From Actinomycetota bacterium (GTDB taxonomy: Bacteria > Actinomycetota > Aquicultoria > Aquicultorales > Aquicultoraceae), in the NCBI GenBank assembly GCA_018333515.1, contig JAGXSZ010000016.1, positions 1-58,669 on the forward strand: DNA of 58,669 bases, in the 5' to 3' direction. A program made the position numbers and the translations under genes. Under the pieces are notes generated by a model. It worked only from the letters and a program-made list of their open reading frames with translations. It searched no databases and had not been told where the DNA came from. Position 1 is the first letter of the stretch; every line of letters begins with the position of its first letter. Positions 8,001 through 16,972 of the stretch are shown here, piece by piece.

Positions 8001-9715
8001 TAGCGATCCACCTCTCCAAAGACCGTATCAAGCGTTCCAAATATCAACACCGCGTCGCTGAAATAACAGCCCGTAGCCATCGCCGGCAAAGCCTGCAGGT
8101 TTCCGAAGCTCGGTCCCTGAATCTTGACACGGTACGGTTTCGGGCTCCCGTCGCTAACGATAAAGAAGCCTAAATCCCCCCTGCTCGATTCAATATGGGC
8201 ATACGCTTCACCCGGTGCCGGAGTAATGTAGCGCGGCAAATCCGGAGTGACGATTAGCCCATCCGGTATCTGCGCTACCGCCTGCTCGATGATTTTGAGG
8301 CTCTGCCGTATCTCTTGAGACCTTGCGATTACCCGGTCCAAGTTATCACCGTTGCATAGAACTACCTCATCGAAGTCGATGCGGGGATAGACCGAATACG
8401 GGTCCGCCTTGCGTACGTCATAATTGACGCCCGAAGCCCTTAGCGATGGACCGGTAAGACCCCAGCTCAACGCCTGCTCAGCAGAGAACGGCGCAACGCC
8501 TTTCATCCTCTTTTTGAATATATAGTTTCCGAGAAGGAGCTTGTCATAGTCGACCATGCTCTTTTCGAGCCGCTCGCAAAATGCGAGCACGTCATCGAAC
8601 CATCCTTCCGGGGCGTCGATTCTGACACCGCCGATTCTCATATAGTTATAGGTAAACCTTGCGCCACAGAGCTGCTCGAAGAGGAGTAATATCCGCTCGC
8701 GCTCATCGAAATAGTAAAAATATGGTGTCAACGCGCCCGTCTCTATCGCCGCCGTAGATAAAAACACCAGGTGCGAAGCGATACGGTTGAGTTCGCCGAC
8801 GATTATCCGCAAATACTCGGCTCGCTCCGGCACCGCGATCTCCGCCAGTTTCTCGACCGACATGGTATAGCCCCAATTGTTGAGCATGGCTGAGAGGTAG
8901 TCCATCCTATCGGTAAACGGGATAAACTGCGTATAAGTTCGGTGCTCGGCGATCTTTTCGAAACACCTATGCAAGTAACCGATGTGCGAATCTATCCGCG
9001 TGATTATCTCGCCGTCTACCTCGAACACGCCGCGAAAGACGCCATGCGCACTGGGATGTTGCGGTCCGAAATTAATCGTGAGGACATCGGTTTTGATGTC
9101 TTTTATAGCCCGCTCAAGCTCACTCGCGGCGGCGACGCCTGTCTCGTTTTCCGCTGCGACGGCTTGTTCGACCCGAGCCGACGGCTTCCCTGCGGCGGCG
9201 TCATCACCGGCCCGGCTATCGATTACTGAAAGCGGAGGCCGAGCGTACTTGTCACCGTCGCTGACGAGCATATGGTCATCGCTATAATCTTTGCGCAGCG
9301 GATAACCGACCCAATCCTCCGGCATAAAAATCCTGCGCAGGTCGGGATGTCCCTTAAACTCCACCCCGAACAAATCGTATGCCTCTCGTTCGTGCCAATT
9401 CGCTGCCGGCCACAAGGGCGCCATCGAATCGACAGCGGGGTCGCTCTTGGGCACGTCCGTTTTTACGATAATCGCCATTCGGTTCTTTCTCTTCGTCGAA
9501 TATATCCTGTAGACCAGTTTGATATGGTCCGGATAGTCCACTCCGGTAACAAAGAGAAAGAGGTCGAAGCCGGCCTCCTTGAGGCCTGTCGCCGTTTTGA
9601 GTAAATCCTCCCTCTCGACAGTAATCGTATACCCGAGACCTTCTTCTTGTACTATCATCCCTTTTCCCGGAATACCATCGATATTTGTTTCGTTCGCGTT
9701 AATGTCGTCACTCAT
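8000..9715 (-). CDS. nuoCD: Fused NADH-quinone oxidoreductase subunit C/D
   Basis: Fusion of the peripheral-arm subunits NuoC and NuoD, 571 residues. The NuoC part (about 20-150) contains WPAANWHEREAYDLFGVEFK and HPDLRRIFMPEDWVGYPLRK, the family signature. A low-complexity alanine- and glutamate-rich linker (about 155-205) joins it to NuoD. The NuoD part has NFGPQHPSAHGVFRGVFEVD, where the quinone-site histidine lies in the HPSAHG loop, then HIGYLHRCFEKIAEHRTYTQ and the C-terminal SRGDLGFFIVSDGSPKPYR. The fusion is known from several bacterial groups. The start overlaps nuoC's partner gene nuoB at the stop codon (TAATG). Confidence 0.96.
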   Translation of the reverse strand: MSDDINANETNIDGIPGKGMIVQEEGLGYTITVEREDLLKTATGLKEAGFDLFLFVTGVDYPDHIKLVYRIYSTKRKNRMAIIVKTDVPKSDPAVDSMAPLWPAANWHEREAYDLFGVEFKGHPDLRRIFMPEDWVGYPLRKDYSDDHMLVSDGDKYARPPLSVIDSRAGDDAAAGKPSARVEQAVAAENETGVAAASELERAIKDIKTDVLTINFGPQHPSAHGVFRGVFEVDGEIITRIDSHIGYLHRCFEKIAEHRTYTQFIPFTDRMDYLSAMLNNWGYTMSVEKLAEIAVPERAEYLRIIVGELNRIASHLVFLSTAAIETGALTPYFYYFDERERILLLFEQLCGARFTYNYMRIGGVRIDAPEGWFDDVLAFCERLEKSMVDYDKLLLGNYIFKKRMKGVAPFSAEQALSWGLTGPSLRASGVNYDVRKADPYSVYPRIDFDEVVLCNGDNLDRVIARSQEIRQSLKIIEQAVAQIPDGLIVTPDLPRYITPAPGEAYAHIESSRGDLGFFIVSDGSPKPYRVKIQGPSFGNLQALPAMATGCYFSDAVLIFGTLDTVFGEVDR

Positions 9716-10245
9716 TACTCGATCATTCCTCTGGCTATGATCTTTTCCTTAAGTTGCTCTATCCCGAACATGACGGCTTCAGGCCGCGGCGGGCATCCGG
9801 GGACATAAACATCGACCGGAATAATCTTATCGACCCCTCTGACCACGGTATAGCTATCATAGTAGAACGGCCCGCCGTTTATCGCGCAGCCCCCTATGGC
9901 CATGACATACCTTGGTTCGGGCATCTGCTCATATAAATGCTCTGTTATGTCCGCCATCTTATGTGTGAGAGTCCCCGCCACAAGCATTAGGTCGGACAGC
10001 CTGGGGGTGTTTCGCAGCAACCCGCCATGCCTATCCATATCGAAACGCGCCGTATTCAAGCACATCAACGATTCGATGGCGCAACAAGCAAGGCCAAACG
10101 CCATCCACCAAATCGAATTCTTGCGCGACCAATTCAGTAGGTCGCCGGCCTTGCCGAGGATTAAGCCGGTACCCGGCGCTTGCTCCTGTAATATGCCTGC
10201 CCTACAAGCCGGTTGCCGTATTATTTGCCCGTTCGTTAACTCCAC
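9715..10245 (-). CDS. nuoB: NADH-quinone oxidoreductase subunit B
   Basis: Peripheral-arm subunit that binds cluster N2, the last iron-sulfur centre before quinone. The N2 ligands are visible as the tandem cysteines in [15 protein letters not shown], the cysteine of [13 protein letters not shown] and that of [10 protein letters not shown]. Length is 176 residues, with a GTG start that overlaps the nuoA 3' end by ten bases. The stretch [19 protein letters not shown] replaces the shorter loop of proteobacterial NuoB; similar variants occur in other anaerobes, so it is not considered aberrant. Confidence 0.97.
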   Translation of the reverse strand: MELTNGQIIRQPACRAGILQEQAPGTGLILGKAGDLLNWSRKNSIWWMAFGLACCAIESLMCLNTARFDMDRHGGLLRNTPRLSDLMLVAGTLTHKMADITEHLYEQMPEPRYVMAIGGCAINGGPFYYDSYTVVRGVDKIIPVDVYVPGCPPRPEAVMFGIEQLKEKIIARGMIE

Positions 10246-10595
10246 TTTAATACTCCTTTACGCCATGCATAGAGCAGGCCGATTAATAGAATCACAACAA
10301 AAATCAACATCTCGATTAAAGCGACCACACCCAGGCTACTAAAGACAACCGCCCACGAGAAGAGAAATATCATTTCGACGTCGAAGATAATAAGAAGAAG
10401 TCCGAAGATATAATAGCGCATTTTGATTTGTATGCGGGGGTCGCTCACAACGTCGATATTGCCACATTCGTAGACCGACAACTTCGCGTCGCTGTGCCTT
10501 TTCGTCTGAAGCAGTTTTTGTATCCCGAGCATCAGGACGACTACCATTAAGCCGACCGCGACAAAAACAGAAAAATAGATGATTTCGCTGACCAT
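10236..10595 (-). CDS. nuoA: NADH-quinone oxidoreductase subunit A
   Basis: Three-helix membrane subunit of complex I, 119 residues, and the first gene of the nuo operon. The signature [20 protein letters not shown] followed by [20 protein letters not shown] is diagnostic: it contains the conserved YECG loop that contacts the quinone cavity and the DVE acidic helix. The ATG at 10595 has GGGGAG eleven bases upstream. The nearly 300 bases upstream carry no convincing gene and should hold the operon promoter. Confidence 0.96.
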   Translation of the reverse strand: MVSEIIYFSVFVAVGLMVVVLMLGIQKLLQTKRHSDAKLSVYECGNIDVVSDPRIQIKMRYYIFGLLLIIFDVEMIFLFSWAVVFSSLGVVALIEMLIFVVILLIGLLYAWRKGVLKWS

Positions 10596-10844
10596 TAAAA
10601 TTAACTCTCCCCAGTTAATTGCGGAATATCGAACGCTCTAAACTCAAGACTCAGGCGCTCCTTGTAATATCGGCAAAGGTCTCAAATTACCAAGGTTCGG
10701 ATTCAATCTTCGGGCTCTCCCGATAGCCCTCGTATTGTTTTTGGTTCTCTTATGCTTTAAGGATAAGAGCCGTTCCTTGTATCCGTCCCTTGCATCGATA
10801 TTGCTCTGTGACTCCAGCGTCTCCATATCACTTCTTCTCGCTCA

Positions 10845-10866
10845 CGCACGGGGTAACCCCTGTGCG
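10845..10866 (-). terminator. Hairpin downstream of ndk (possible terminator)
   Basis: A GC-rich inverted repeat, CGCACGGGG with CCCCTGTGCG and a three-base loop, lies 23 bases after the ndk stop. It lacks a clear run of U on the minus strand, so it may be a transcript-end stabiliser or an attenuating hairpin rather than a true intrinsic terminator. The rest of 10596-10888, between ndk and nuoA, shows no supported gene. Confidence 0.3.
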
Positions 10867-10888
10867 CAACCTGTCCGCGGGTACTCCC

Positions 10889-11305
10889 TTAGCCGACCAG
10901 CTCGTCGTCGTTGAAGAATATGGCTATCTCTCTATTGGCCGACTCGGTCGAATCAGCTCCATGAACGATGTTCTCGGAGACTTCCTCGGCGAAATCGCCC
11001 CTGATGGTTCCCTTGTCCGCGTCCTTTGGATTGGTCGCGCCCATTATATCACGAACCCGACTGACCGCATTATCGCCTTCGATTACCATAGGAGCAACCG
11101 GCCCCGCGGTAATAAAATCCACCAATTCCATGTAGAAAGGCTTCCCCCGGTGTACAGAGTAGAGTTCCTCTGCTTCATCCTTGGAAAGCCTCGTAAGTTT
11201 TAGCGCCACCAGCTTAAGGCCGGCATCTTGGTACCTCTTGACTATCTCGCCGACTAGAGCCTTCTTGACTCCGTCCGGTTTGATCATCGTAAACGTTCTC
11301 TCCAT
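10889..11305 (-). CDS. ndk: Nucleoside diphosphate kinase
   Basis: Transfers the gamma phosphate of ATP to nucleoside diphosphates through a phospho-histidine, balancing cellular NTP pools. The protein is 138 residues, the normal size, and begins MERTFTMIKPDGV. The active-site motif is ENIVHGADSTESANREI with H115 as phospho-acceptor. The ATG at 11305 is chosen because GGAGG lies five bases upstream; an in-frame TTG six codons earlier would overlap this ribosome-binding site. The gene stands alone between the nuo operon and a zinc-ribbon gene, with its own likely promoter. Confidence 0.97.
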   Translation of the reverse strand: MERTFTMIKPDGVKKALVGEIVKRYQDAGLKLVALKLTRLSKDEAEELYSVHRGKPFYMELVDFITAGPVAPMVIEGDNAVSRVRDIMGATNPKDADKGTIRGDFAEEVSENIVHGADSTESANREIAIFFNDDELVG

Positions 11306-11631
11306 CAAATCCTCCGCTAACAACTTTTGCTTGTGATTTTGATAACAAAGTGTGCGCCACAGCTAATTTAACAGTACCGCGTAAAACTTTCAAGCTAAAA
11401 TGCGCGTTTTTTGGCATTAATTTTGATAAATTGCGGTTCTAAGGTGCCATTATTGTTACATACCCCCTTAATTTGTTACAAACCGCTCAATATGGAATAT
11501 ACCGATTGATTGATCTATGGTTTAGCGATATGTATCTAGGCAGTCAGATTGCACGGGCGGACAATGAATCGGGCGGGCTCGACGGTTTCAAAAAAACATT
11601 CGCTACCACAGCGATATCGATCGAGCCGCGG
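11306..11631. other. Intergenic region upstream of ndk
   Basis: About 326 bases without a supported gene. The ndk-proximal part is AT-rich and holds the candidate promoter and ribosome-binding site. Short repeats such as TTGTTACA occur twice near 11453-11480. The rest, toward the zinc-ribbon gene, shows no open frame with coding character and no clear terminator. Confidence 0.5.
11366..11393 (-). promoter_or_regulatory. Candidate sigma-70 type promoter for ndk
   Basis: On the minus strand TTGAAA (11388-11393) and TTAAAT (11366-11371) are separated by 16 bases, about 60 bases upstream of the ndk start, in an AT-rich stretch. The -10 element is a weak match, so this is only a candidate. Confidence 0.35.
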
Positions 11632-12072
11632 CTAAAGAATCTGTTGGCAATATGGGCAGATGCTCCAACCGGTATCGAGCGCCCTGTCGCACGACGGGCA
11701 CGACTTCTTCAATCTGCGCCTGCAGGCCGGGCAGATTAGAAAATCTTTATCGACCGGCTTGAAACACGCCGGGCAGGCCAAGTCGCCACTCGCGAGCAGC
11801 GCCTCTTTCGCCCTGACTTCCAGCTCCCGCTCGCGGACATCCTCCACGTATTCCGGGGGCCTGACAATCATGTAAATCAGCCATCCCGCTACCGGAAAGA
11901 GCATAGCGACTATCATCCAATAGAACGCCATCGCCCCGCGCCGCTTAGCGTCGGAATATGTCCATTTCGCGATACTGATATAGAGAACCAAGCCGAACAA
12001 ATAGACGAGGTTTACGATAAGCCTGAAGAGAGGCGAATCGAAAAAGTCGACGACCGATTGAAAAAACTCCAC
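11632..12072 (-). CDS. Membrane protein with C-terminal zinc ribbons
   Basis: A 146-residue protein of unknown function. Two hydrophobic helices occupy about residues 14-36 and 47-71, resembling the N-terminal part of phospholipase-D-nuclease-like membrane proteins (MLFPVAGWLIYMIVRPPEY). A charged linker follows. The C-terminus has four CxxC knuckles (CPAC, CPAC, CPSC, CPYC), arranged as two zinc ribbons that should face the cytoplasm. The start is a GTG at 12072 preceded by CAGGGG. It is about 100 bases downstream of folC on the same strand and could be cotranscribed. No enzyme motif is visible. Confidence 0.75.
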   Translation of the reverse strand: MEFFQSVVDFFDSPLFRLIVNLVYLFGLVLYISIAKWTYSDAKRRGAMAFYWMIVAMLFPVAGWLIYMIVRPPEYVEDVRERELEVRAKEALLASGDLACPACFKPVDKDFLICPACRRRLKKSCPSCDRALDTGWSICPYCQQIL

Positions 12073-12173
12073 TACTACCCCTGCTTTATTGAGTGCTGGA
12101 TATATTTTTACAGAATTCCGCGATAACGACCAGACTAGTAGAGATCATGCTTCCGCCGTGACTTGGATAGCGT

Positions 12174-13463
12174 TTAGCGCTTATCGACCAAAATCTCGCG
12201 GGCGTCGGCGACCGTGTATAGAGAACCGGTAATACATACCAGGTCGCCCGCGTCGGCCATCGAGATAGCGTTATCAATCGCTTTCTCTAGGTCTGCTTCA
12301 ATACTATAGCTATTTGTCGCCCTCATGGCAATATCGTTGAGCCGGCTAACGCTTGCCGAGCGATAGCTTGTGTTCTGGGTCAGAATTAGCATCGAGGCGT
12401 TCGCGCCGAGGGTCTGAAGCATCTGCTCGATATCCTTGTCATTCGAGACGGCCAGCACGACCAGCAATCTATCGTAATCGAACGCCTTGGGAAGCCCGGC
12501 TACGAGCATCGCCATACCATCGGGATTGTGCGCCCCGTCGAGGACGACCGCCGGGTTTGAAGAAACGAGTTCGAAACGCCCCGGGCATGTTACCGCTGCA
12601 AGGCTGCGACGGAGGGTGTCGTCTTCGATTCTGTGGCCGGTAAAGGTCTCGACAATCGCGACGGCCGTTGTGAAGTTGATTACCTGATAGTCACCGAAGA
12701 CCGGCAACCGGAGGTCGTCGTAAGTCCCGAAAATCCCCTCGATAGAAAAGCTCGACCCTTCGTTCTTTAGAATCGAGATACCGTGAGGCGAAAAATCTCT
12801 CCCGCGCAGTATCATAGGGACATCCTGCGCTTCACAGCGCTCTTTGATTTTTTCGAACGCTCCCGGCGGGGTCTCCCCTATGACGGCTATGCTTCCCCTC
12901 TTTATGATGTGCGCTTTGTCCCACGCTATCTCCTCGAAGGTCTCTCCCAGCCTGTCGGTGTGGTCGAGCGCGATACTCGTTATCGCCGCCACTTTCGGTT
13001 GCACCATACTCGTCGCGTCCCAGCGTCCGCCGAGACCTACTTCGAAGACCGCTACCTCGACACCGCTCACCGCAAAGTGGTAAAAGGCCATCGCGGTGAG
13101 AATTTCGAACTCGGTAAGCTCTCCGTATTCGGCCCGGACCTTCTCAACCGCCGGCATTATGTCGTTTAGCGCCCGCGCGAAATCCTCTTCGGTGATGAAT
13201 TCGCCGTCGACGGTGATGCGTTCGCGGTAAGTATGGAGGTGCGGTGATGTGTAACACCCCGTGCGCAAGCCCGATGTCGTAAGCAAGGTACGCGCCATCC
13301 AGGTCGTCGACGTCTTGCCGTTGGTGCCCGTAATCTGAATCGTCGGGTATTTGAGCTGCGGATTATCGAGCCGCTCGCAAATCGCCCCGATCTTCTCCAA
13401 GCCCGGGTTGATGCCGAACTTGAGCGCGCCCTCTATGTAGCTGATAGCTTCAGCGAAGTTCAT
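12174..13463 (-). CDS. folC: Folylpolyglutamate synthase / dihydrofolate synthase
   Basis: Mur-ligase family enzyme that adds glutamate to dihydropteroate and folates using ATP. The P-loop is TGTNGKTSTTWMART near residue 47, and later family landmarks include TSIALDHTDRLGETFEEIAW and the C-terminal domain motif DGAHNPDGM. Length is 429 residues, normal for FolC. The ATG at 13463 follows GGAGAGCGCG. The valS stop lies ten bases upstream of this start, so folC is probably cotranscribed with valS, an arrangement common in Gram-positive bacteria. Confidence 0.96.
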   Translation of the reverse strand: MNFAEAISYIEGALKFGINPGLEKIGAICERLDNPQLKYPTIQITGTNGKTSTTWMARTLLTTSGLRTGCYTSPHLHTYRERITVDGEFITEEDFARALNDIMPAVEKVRAEYGELTEFEILTAMAFYHFAVSGVEVAVFEVGLGGRWDATSMVQPKVAAITSIALDHTDRLGETFEEIAWDKAHIIKRGSIAVIGETPPGAFEKIKERCEAQDVPMILRGRDFSPHGISILKNEGSSFSIEGIFGTYDDLRLPVFGDYQVINFTTAVAIVETFTGHRIEDDTLRRSLAAVTCPGRFELVSSNPAVVLDGAHNPDGMAMLVAGLPKAFDYDRLLVVLAVSNDKDIEQMLQTLGANASMLILTQNTSYRSASVSRLNDIAMRATNSYSIEADLEKAIDNAISMADAGDLVCITGSLYTVADAREILVDKR

Positions 13464-13472
13464 CGCGCTCTC

Positions 13473-16109
13473 CTACAAACTCTCCAATTGTTTCGTAAGC
13501 TTATGAATCTTCTCGTCGAACTCGTTGAGCTTGGCTTTTTCCTTCTCGACGACCTCGGGCGCGGCTTTCTCCATGAACTGCGGGTTCGAGAGCTTCTTGC
13601 GCGACTTCTCGGCATCGGCCTGCGTCTTGGCAAGCTCTTTGCCGAGGCGCTTTTTTTCCTCTTCGATATCGACGAGCCCGGCAAGCGGTATGAATATCTC
13701 GATTCCCTGCTCGACATCGACCGCTGCGTGCTCCGGCTTGGCGATATCGGGGGCGATTATCAACTCCTCGACCCAGGCCAATTCTTTAATATAAGACGCG
13801 TCTTTTTCTAGTATCGCTTGCTTGTCGGCATCGGCGGTTTTGAGCATCGCCGTCACCGGCTTGGTCAACGCGATACCGAGGACCGACTTGATGGCGCGAA
13901 TCGAAGATGTCACGCTCTGAACAACATCCATCTGGCTCTCGGCTCCCATGTCGATGCGCGATGCATCCGATCTCGGCCACGGCGCGATGACGATGCTCTC
14001 GCCGGCGCCGGGAAACTTCCGCCAAATCTCTTCCGTGATAAAAGGCATAAACGGGTGGAGCAGCCTGAGCGTCACATCCACAATCTCAACGAGCAGGTTC
14101 TGCGCGACGAGACGCCGGCGCGGGTCATCCTTCTGGTAGAGCCTCGGCTTCGCCAGCTCTATGTACCAGTCGGCATAATCACTCCAGAAAAAGTCATAGA
14201 TAAGCCGGCTGGCTTCCGCGACATTGTAGACGCGCAAGGCGTCTTCGACCCGGCTTACCACATTGTTCATCCGCGAGAATATCCAGCGGTCGGCGAGGGT
14301 AAACTCCTCTTCCTTAACGACGATTCTCTCGAAACCCTCCAGGTTCATTAGGACGAACCGCGACGCGTTCCAAAGTTTGTTCGCGAAGTTCCGGTTGCCC
14401 TCGATACGCTCGCGCGAAAGAAAGATATCCCGGCCCGGCGTCGCCATGCTCGACAGCGTAAAGCGAAGCGCGTCGGTACCGAACTCGTCGATGACGTCGA
14501 GCGGGTCGATGACGTTCCCGCGCGACTTGCTCATTTTGCGTCCTTGCTCGTCGCGGACGAGCGCGTGGATATAGACGTCGTCAAAGGGTATGTCGCGCAT
14601 AAAATGAAGCCCCATCATCATCATCCTGGCGACCCAGAAAAAAATGATGTCGTGGCTGGTGACCAGAAGACTGGTCGGATAGAAATACTTAAGCTCCTCG
14701 GTCTCCCGGGGCCACCCCAGGGTCGCGAACGGCCAGAGCGCCGAGCTGAACCAGGTATCGAGGACATCGGTATCCTGGACGAGATTAGCGCCGCCGCACT
14801 TCGTACACGCCGCCGGGGTCTCCTCGGCGACGACTATCTCGTCGCAATCGCCGCAGTACCAGGCCGGTATCTGATGGCCCCACCAAATCTGGCGCGAGAT
14901 ACACCAGTCGCGGATATTGTACATCCAGTCGAAGTAGATCTTCTCCCACTGCGCCGGGACAAATTTGACCCGTCCCTCTTTTACCGCCGCAATAGCGGGC
15001 TCGGCGAGCGGCTTCATCTTCATAAACCACTGCGTCGAGAGGTACGGCTCGATTGTGGTATCGCACCGGTAGCAGTGGCCGACCGAGTGCGTCATCGGCT
15101 CGACTTTGACTAAAAGGCCGGCTTTTTCTATATCCTCGAGGATGGCTTCGCGGCACTCCTCGCGGCTCATACCCTCGTATTTGCCCGCTTCCTCGTTGAT
15201 CATGCCGTCGGGCGTAAATACGCTAATCCGCTCTATGCCATGGCGATTACCTATCTCGAAATCGTGCGGGTCGTGCGCGGGTGTCACCTTTAACGCACCT
15301 GTCCCGACCTCGGGATTGACATGATCGTCCGCAATGACCGGAATCTCGCGGCCGACTACGGGGACAACGACCGTTAGGCCGACAAAGTCTTGGTAGCGGG
15401 CGTCTTCCGGGTGTACGGCGACCGCGGTGTCGCCGAGAATGGTCTCGGGCCTCGTCGTCGCGACGGTTATGAAATCGGGCGTTCCCTTGAGCATATATTT
15501 GACGTAGTAGAAATTGCCCTCTTCCTCGGCGTGCTCTACCTCGATATCGGAGAGCGCGGTCAAATCGCGGGGACACCAGTTGATGATGTAGTTGTCTCTA
15601 TAGATGAGTCCCTCGCTATAGAGCTGGACAAAGTCGCGGCGGACCGCTTTCGAGTAGCCCTCGTCCATAGTGAAGCGCTCGCGCGACCAATCGCAAGAGG
15701 CGCCGAGACGTTTGAGTTGGTTGATAATGCGGCCGCCGTACCGGTCCCTCCACTCCCAGGTGCGCCTGATGAAATCGTCGCGGCCGACGTCGTGGCGGGT
15801 CAGCCCTTCTTGCGCGAGCTGTCGCTCGACCACGTTCTGGGTGGCGATACCGGCATGGTCGGTACCGGGGAGCCAGAGCGTCGAGTCCCCTTCCATCCGG
15901 TGCTTGCGGATCGCGATATCCTGCAGGGTATTGTTGAGAGCATGGCCCATATGGAGCGAGCCGGTAACGTTCGGCGGCGGGATTACGATTGAGTAAGGCT
16001 TCTTACCGAGATCGACCTGGGCGCGAAAATAGCCCCGCTCGACCCAAATATCATACCACTTGGCTTCGACTTCATGAGGATTATAAACTTTAGGCAGGGT
16101 TTCCTCCAA
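13473..16109 (-). CDS. valS: Valyl-tRNA synthetase
   Basis: Class I aminoacyl-tRNA synthetase charging tRNA-Val, 878 residues. The HIGH-type motif is HMGH at 53-56 within PPPNVTGSLHMGHALNN, and the KMSKS loop is GRKMSKSRGNVIDP near residue 530. A cysteine-rich zinc insertion (WYCGDCDE, then ACTKCGGAN) is present. The C-terminal 70 residues form the tRNA-binding coiled coil rich in lysine and glutamate. The start is TTG at 16109 with GGGAG seven bases upstream. I searched the leader for a T-box antiterminator sequence and did not see one. Confidence 0.97.
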   Translation of the reverse strand: MEETLPKVYNPHEVEAKWYDIWVERGYFRAQVDLGKKPYSIVIPPPNVTGSLHMGHALNNTLQDIAIRKHRMEGDSTLWLPGTDHAGIATQNVVERQLAQEGLTRHDVGRDDFIRRTWEWRDRYGGRIINQLKRLGASCDWSRERFTMDEGYSKAVRRDFVQLYSEGLIYRDNYIINWCPRDLTALSDIEVEHAEEEGNFYYVKYMLKGTPDFITVATTRPETILGDTAVAVHPEDARYQDFVGLTVVVPVVGREIPVIADDHVNPEVGTGALKVTPAHDPHDFEIGNRHGIERISVFTPDGMINEEAGKYEGMSREECREAILEDIEKAGLLVKVEPMTHSVGHCYRCDTTIEPYLSTQWFMKMKPLAEPAIAAVKEGRVKFVPAQWEKIYFDWMYNIRDWCISRQIWWGHQIPAWYCGDCDEIVVAEETPAACTKCGGANLVQDTDVLDTWFSSALWPFATLGWPRETEELKYFYPTSLLVTSHDIIFFWVARMMMMGLHFMRDIPFDDVYIHALVRDEQGRKMSKSRGNVIDPLDVIDEFGTDALRFTLSSMATPGRDIFLSRERIEGNRNFANKLWNASRFVLMNLEGFERIVVKEEEFTLADRWIFSRMNNVVSRVEDALRVYNVAEASRLIYDFFWSDYADWYIELAKPRLYQKDDPRRRLVAQNLLVEIVDVTLRLLHPFMPFITEEIWRKFPGAGESIVIAPWPRSDASRIDMGAESQMDVVQSVTSSIRAIKSVLGIALTKPVTAMLKTADADKQAILEKDASYIKELAWVEELIIAPDIAKPEHAAVDVEQGIEIFIPLAGLVDIEEEKKRLGKELAKTQADAEKSRKKLSNPQFMEKAAPEVVEKEKAKLNEFDEKIHKLTKQLESL

Positions 16110-16265
16110 CTTACGTCTCCCTTTTCATAGAAATAGAGGTCAGGACTCGGACTGAGCCATTTTAACATAATACCACAGGGCATGGGAGTGCGTAAGCGGG
16201 TAAATGGGGTGACCGCAAATGTCGCGGCGCTTGTAAAAAATGCCTCCCGTGATTAATGCGCTTAC

Positions 16266-16868
16266 CTATGAAACGCGGCCGGAAATTCTTCTGGTCAGCG
16301 TCTCGCCTATCGCCGCGAGGCTCTCCGTCGTGAGGTAGTGTTGCGCTTTCGAAGAGAACAAAAGCTTGGCGCCCGCGCCTATCTCGTCGTCGCCGGCGCA
16401 TAATAAAACGAGGCAATCGACCCGCGGAAAGACCTGAAAGACAACGGCAAAATCGGCATTTGAGAAGCCGACCGCGTCGTACCCGTCGAATTTACCGGTC
16501 AGCCCGTCTTTGCGCTCGATGATATGGGAGGCGTTCTTCTCCAAAACCATCTCGACATTGGCCCTGAACGCCCCATCATACGGCATCGCCCCCGGTAAAT
16601 CCCTGAAGTCTATCCAATCATCACCGGCGTCGAGACTTCCAAATGAGAGCAAATAATCTATTATAAGAATTATATCTTTGGTGTCGTCGACGTAACCGCC
16701 GAGCGGTTTGCAATCGGTTTTGGTAACACAATAATCCTGTCCCAGAAATCGCACCTTAAGCGATTCGGTCTCCAAGTCGAACTCCGCGCCCGTCCGGTCG
16801 CCGACGATCGCGTAATTGAATTTAGCGAGCCGCTCTATGAGTTTACTTAGCACCAATTCATAATTGTC
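16266..16868 (-). CDS. DUF3786-like protein
   Basis: Soluble protein of about 200 residues resembling the DUF3786 family, which is frequent in anaerobes and sometimes linked to corrinoid or methyltransferase proteins; its function is not established. Family-like stretches are GDRTGAEFDLETESLKVRFL near the N-terminus and IILIIDYLLSFGS. I prefer the ATG at 16868 (MDNYELVL), which matches the usual family start, although an in-frame GTG at 16916 is also possible and neither has a strong ribosome-binding site. No membrane segment or metal-site cluster is visible. It lies between clpX and valS on the same strand, after a strong hairpin. Confidence 0.6.
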   Translation of the reverse strand, partial: DNYELVLSKLIERLAKFNYAIVGDRTGAEFDLETESLKVRFLGQDYCVTKTDCKPLGGYVDDTKDIILIIDYLLSFGSLDAGDDWIDFRDLPGAMPYDGAFRANVEMVLEKNASHIIERKDGLTGKFDGYDAVGFSNADFAVVFQVFPRVDCLVLLCAGDDEIGAGAKLLFSSKAQHYLTTESLAAIGETLTRRISGRVS

Positions 16869-16922
16869 CATAGTTATATATACCGACAAAGGCGTTTGAC
16901 TATGCGGGAGTATCACCCTATA

Positions 16923-16955
16923 AATAAAGGCAGCTTGCGGTAAGCTGCCTTTATT
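16923..16955 (-). terminator. Intrinsic terminator after clpX
   Basis: A perfect 11-bp stem, AAAGGCAGCTT with AAGCTGCCTTT, extendable to 14 bp with flanking A/T pairs and with a five-base loop, lies 18 bases after the clpX stop. The A-rich and T-rich flanks let it act on either strand; on the minus strand it would end the tig-clpP-clpX transcript. Confidence 0.85.
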
Positions 16956-16972
16956 ATAAGCGCTACACTTCT

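Noticed and set aside
10644-10826. A 60-codon minus-strand frame between ndk and nuoA
   Set aside because: No convincing ribosome-binding site, no family resemblance and low-complexity basic composition. Left as intergenic.
16110-16265. T-box riboswitch in front of valS
   Set aside because: No T-box consensus or antiterminator pairing was visible in the leader.
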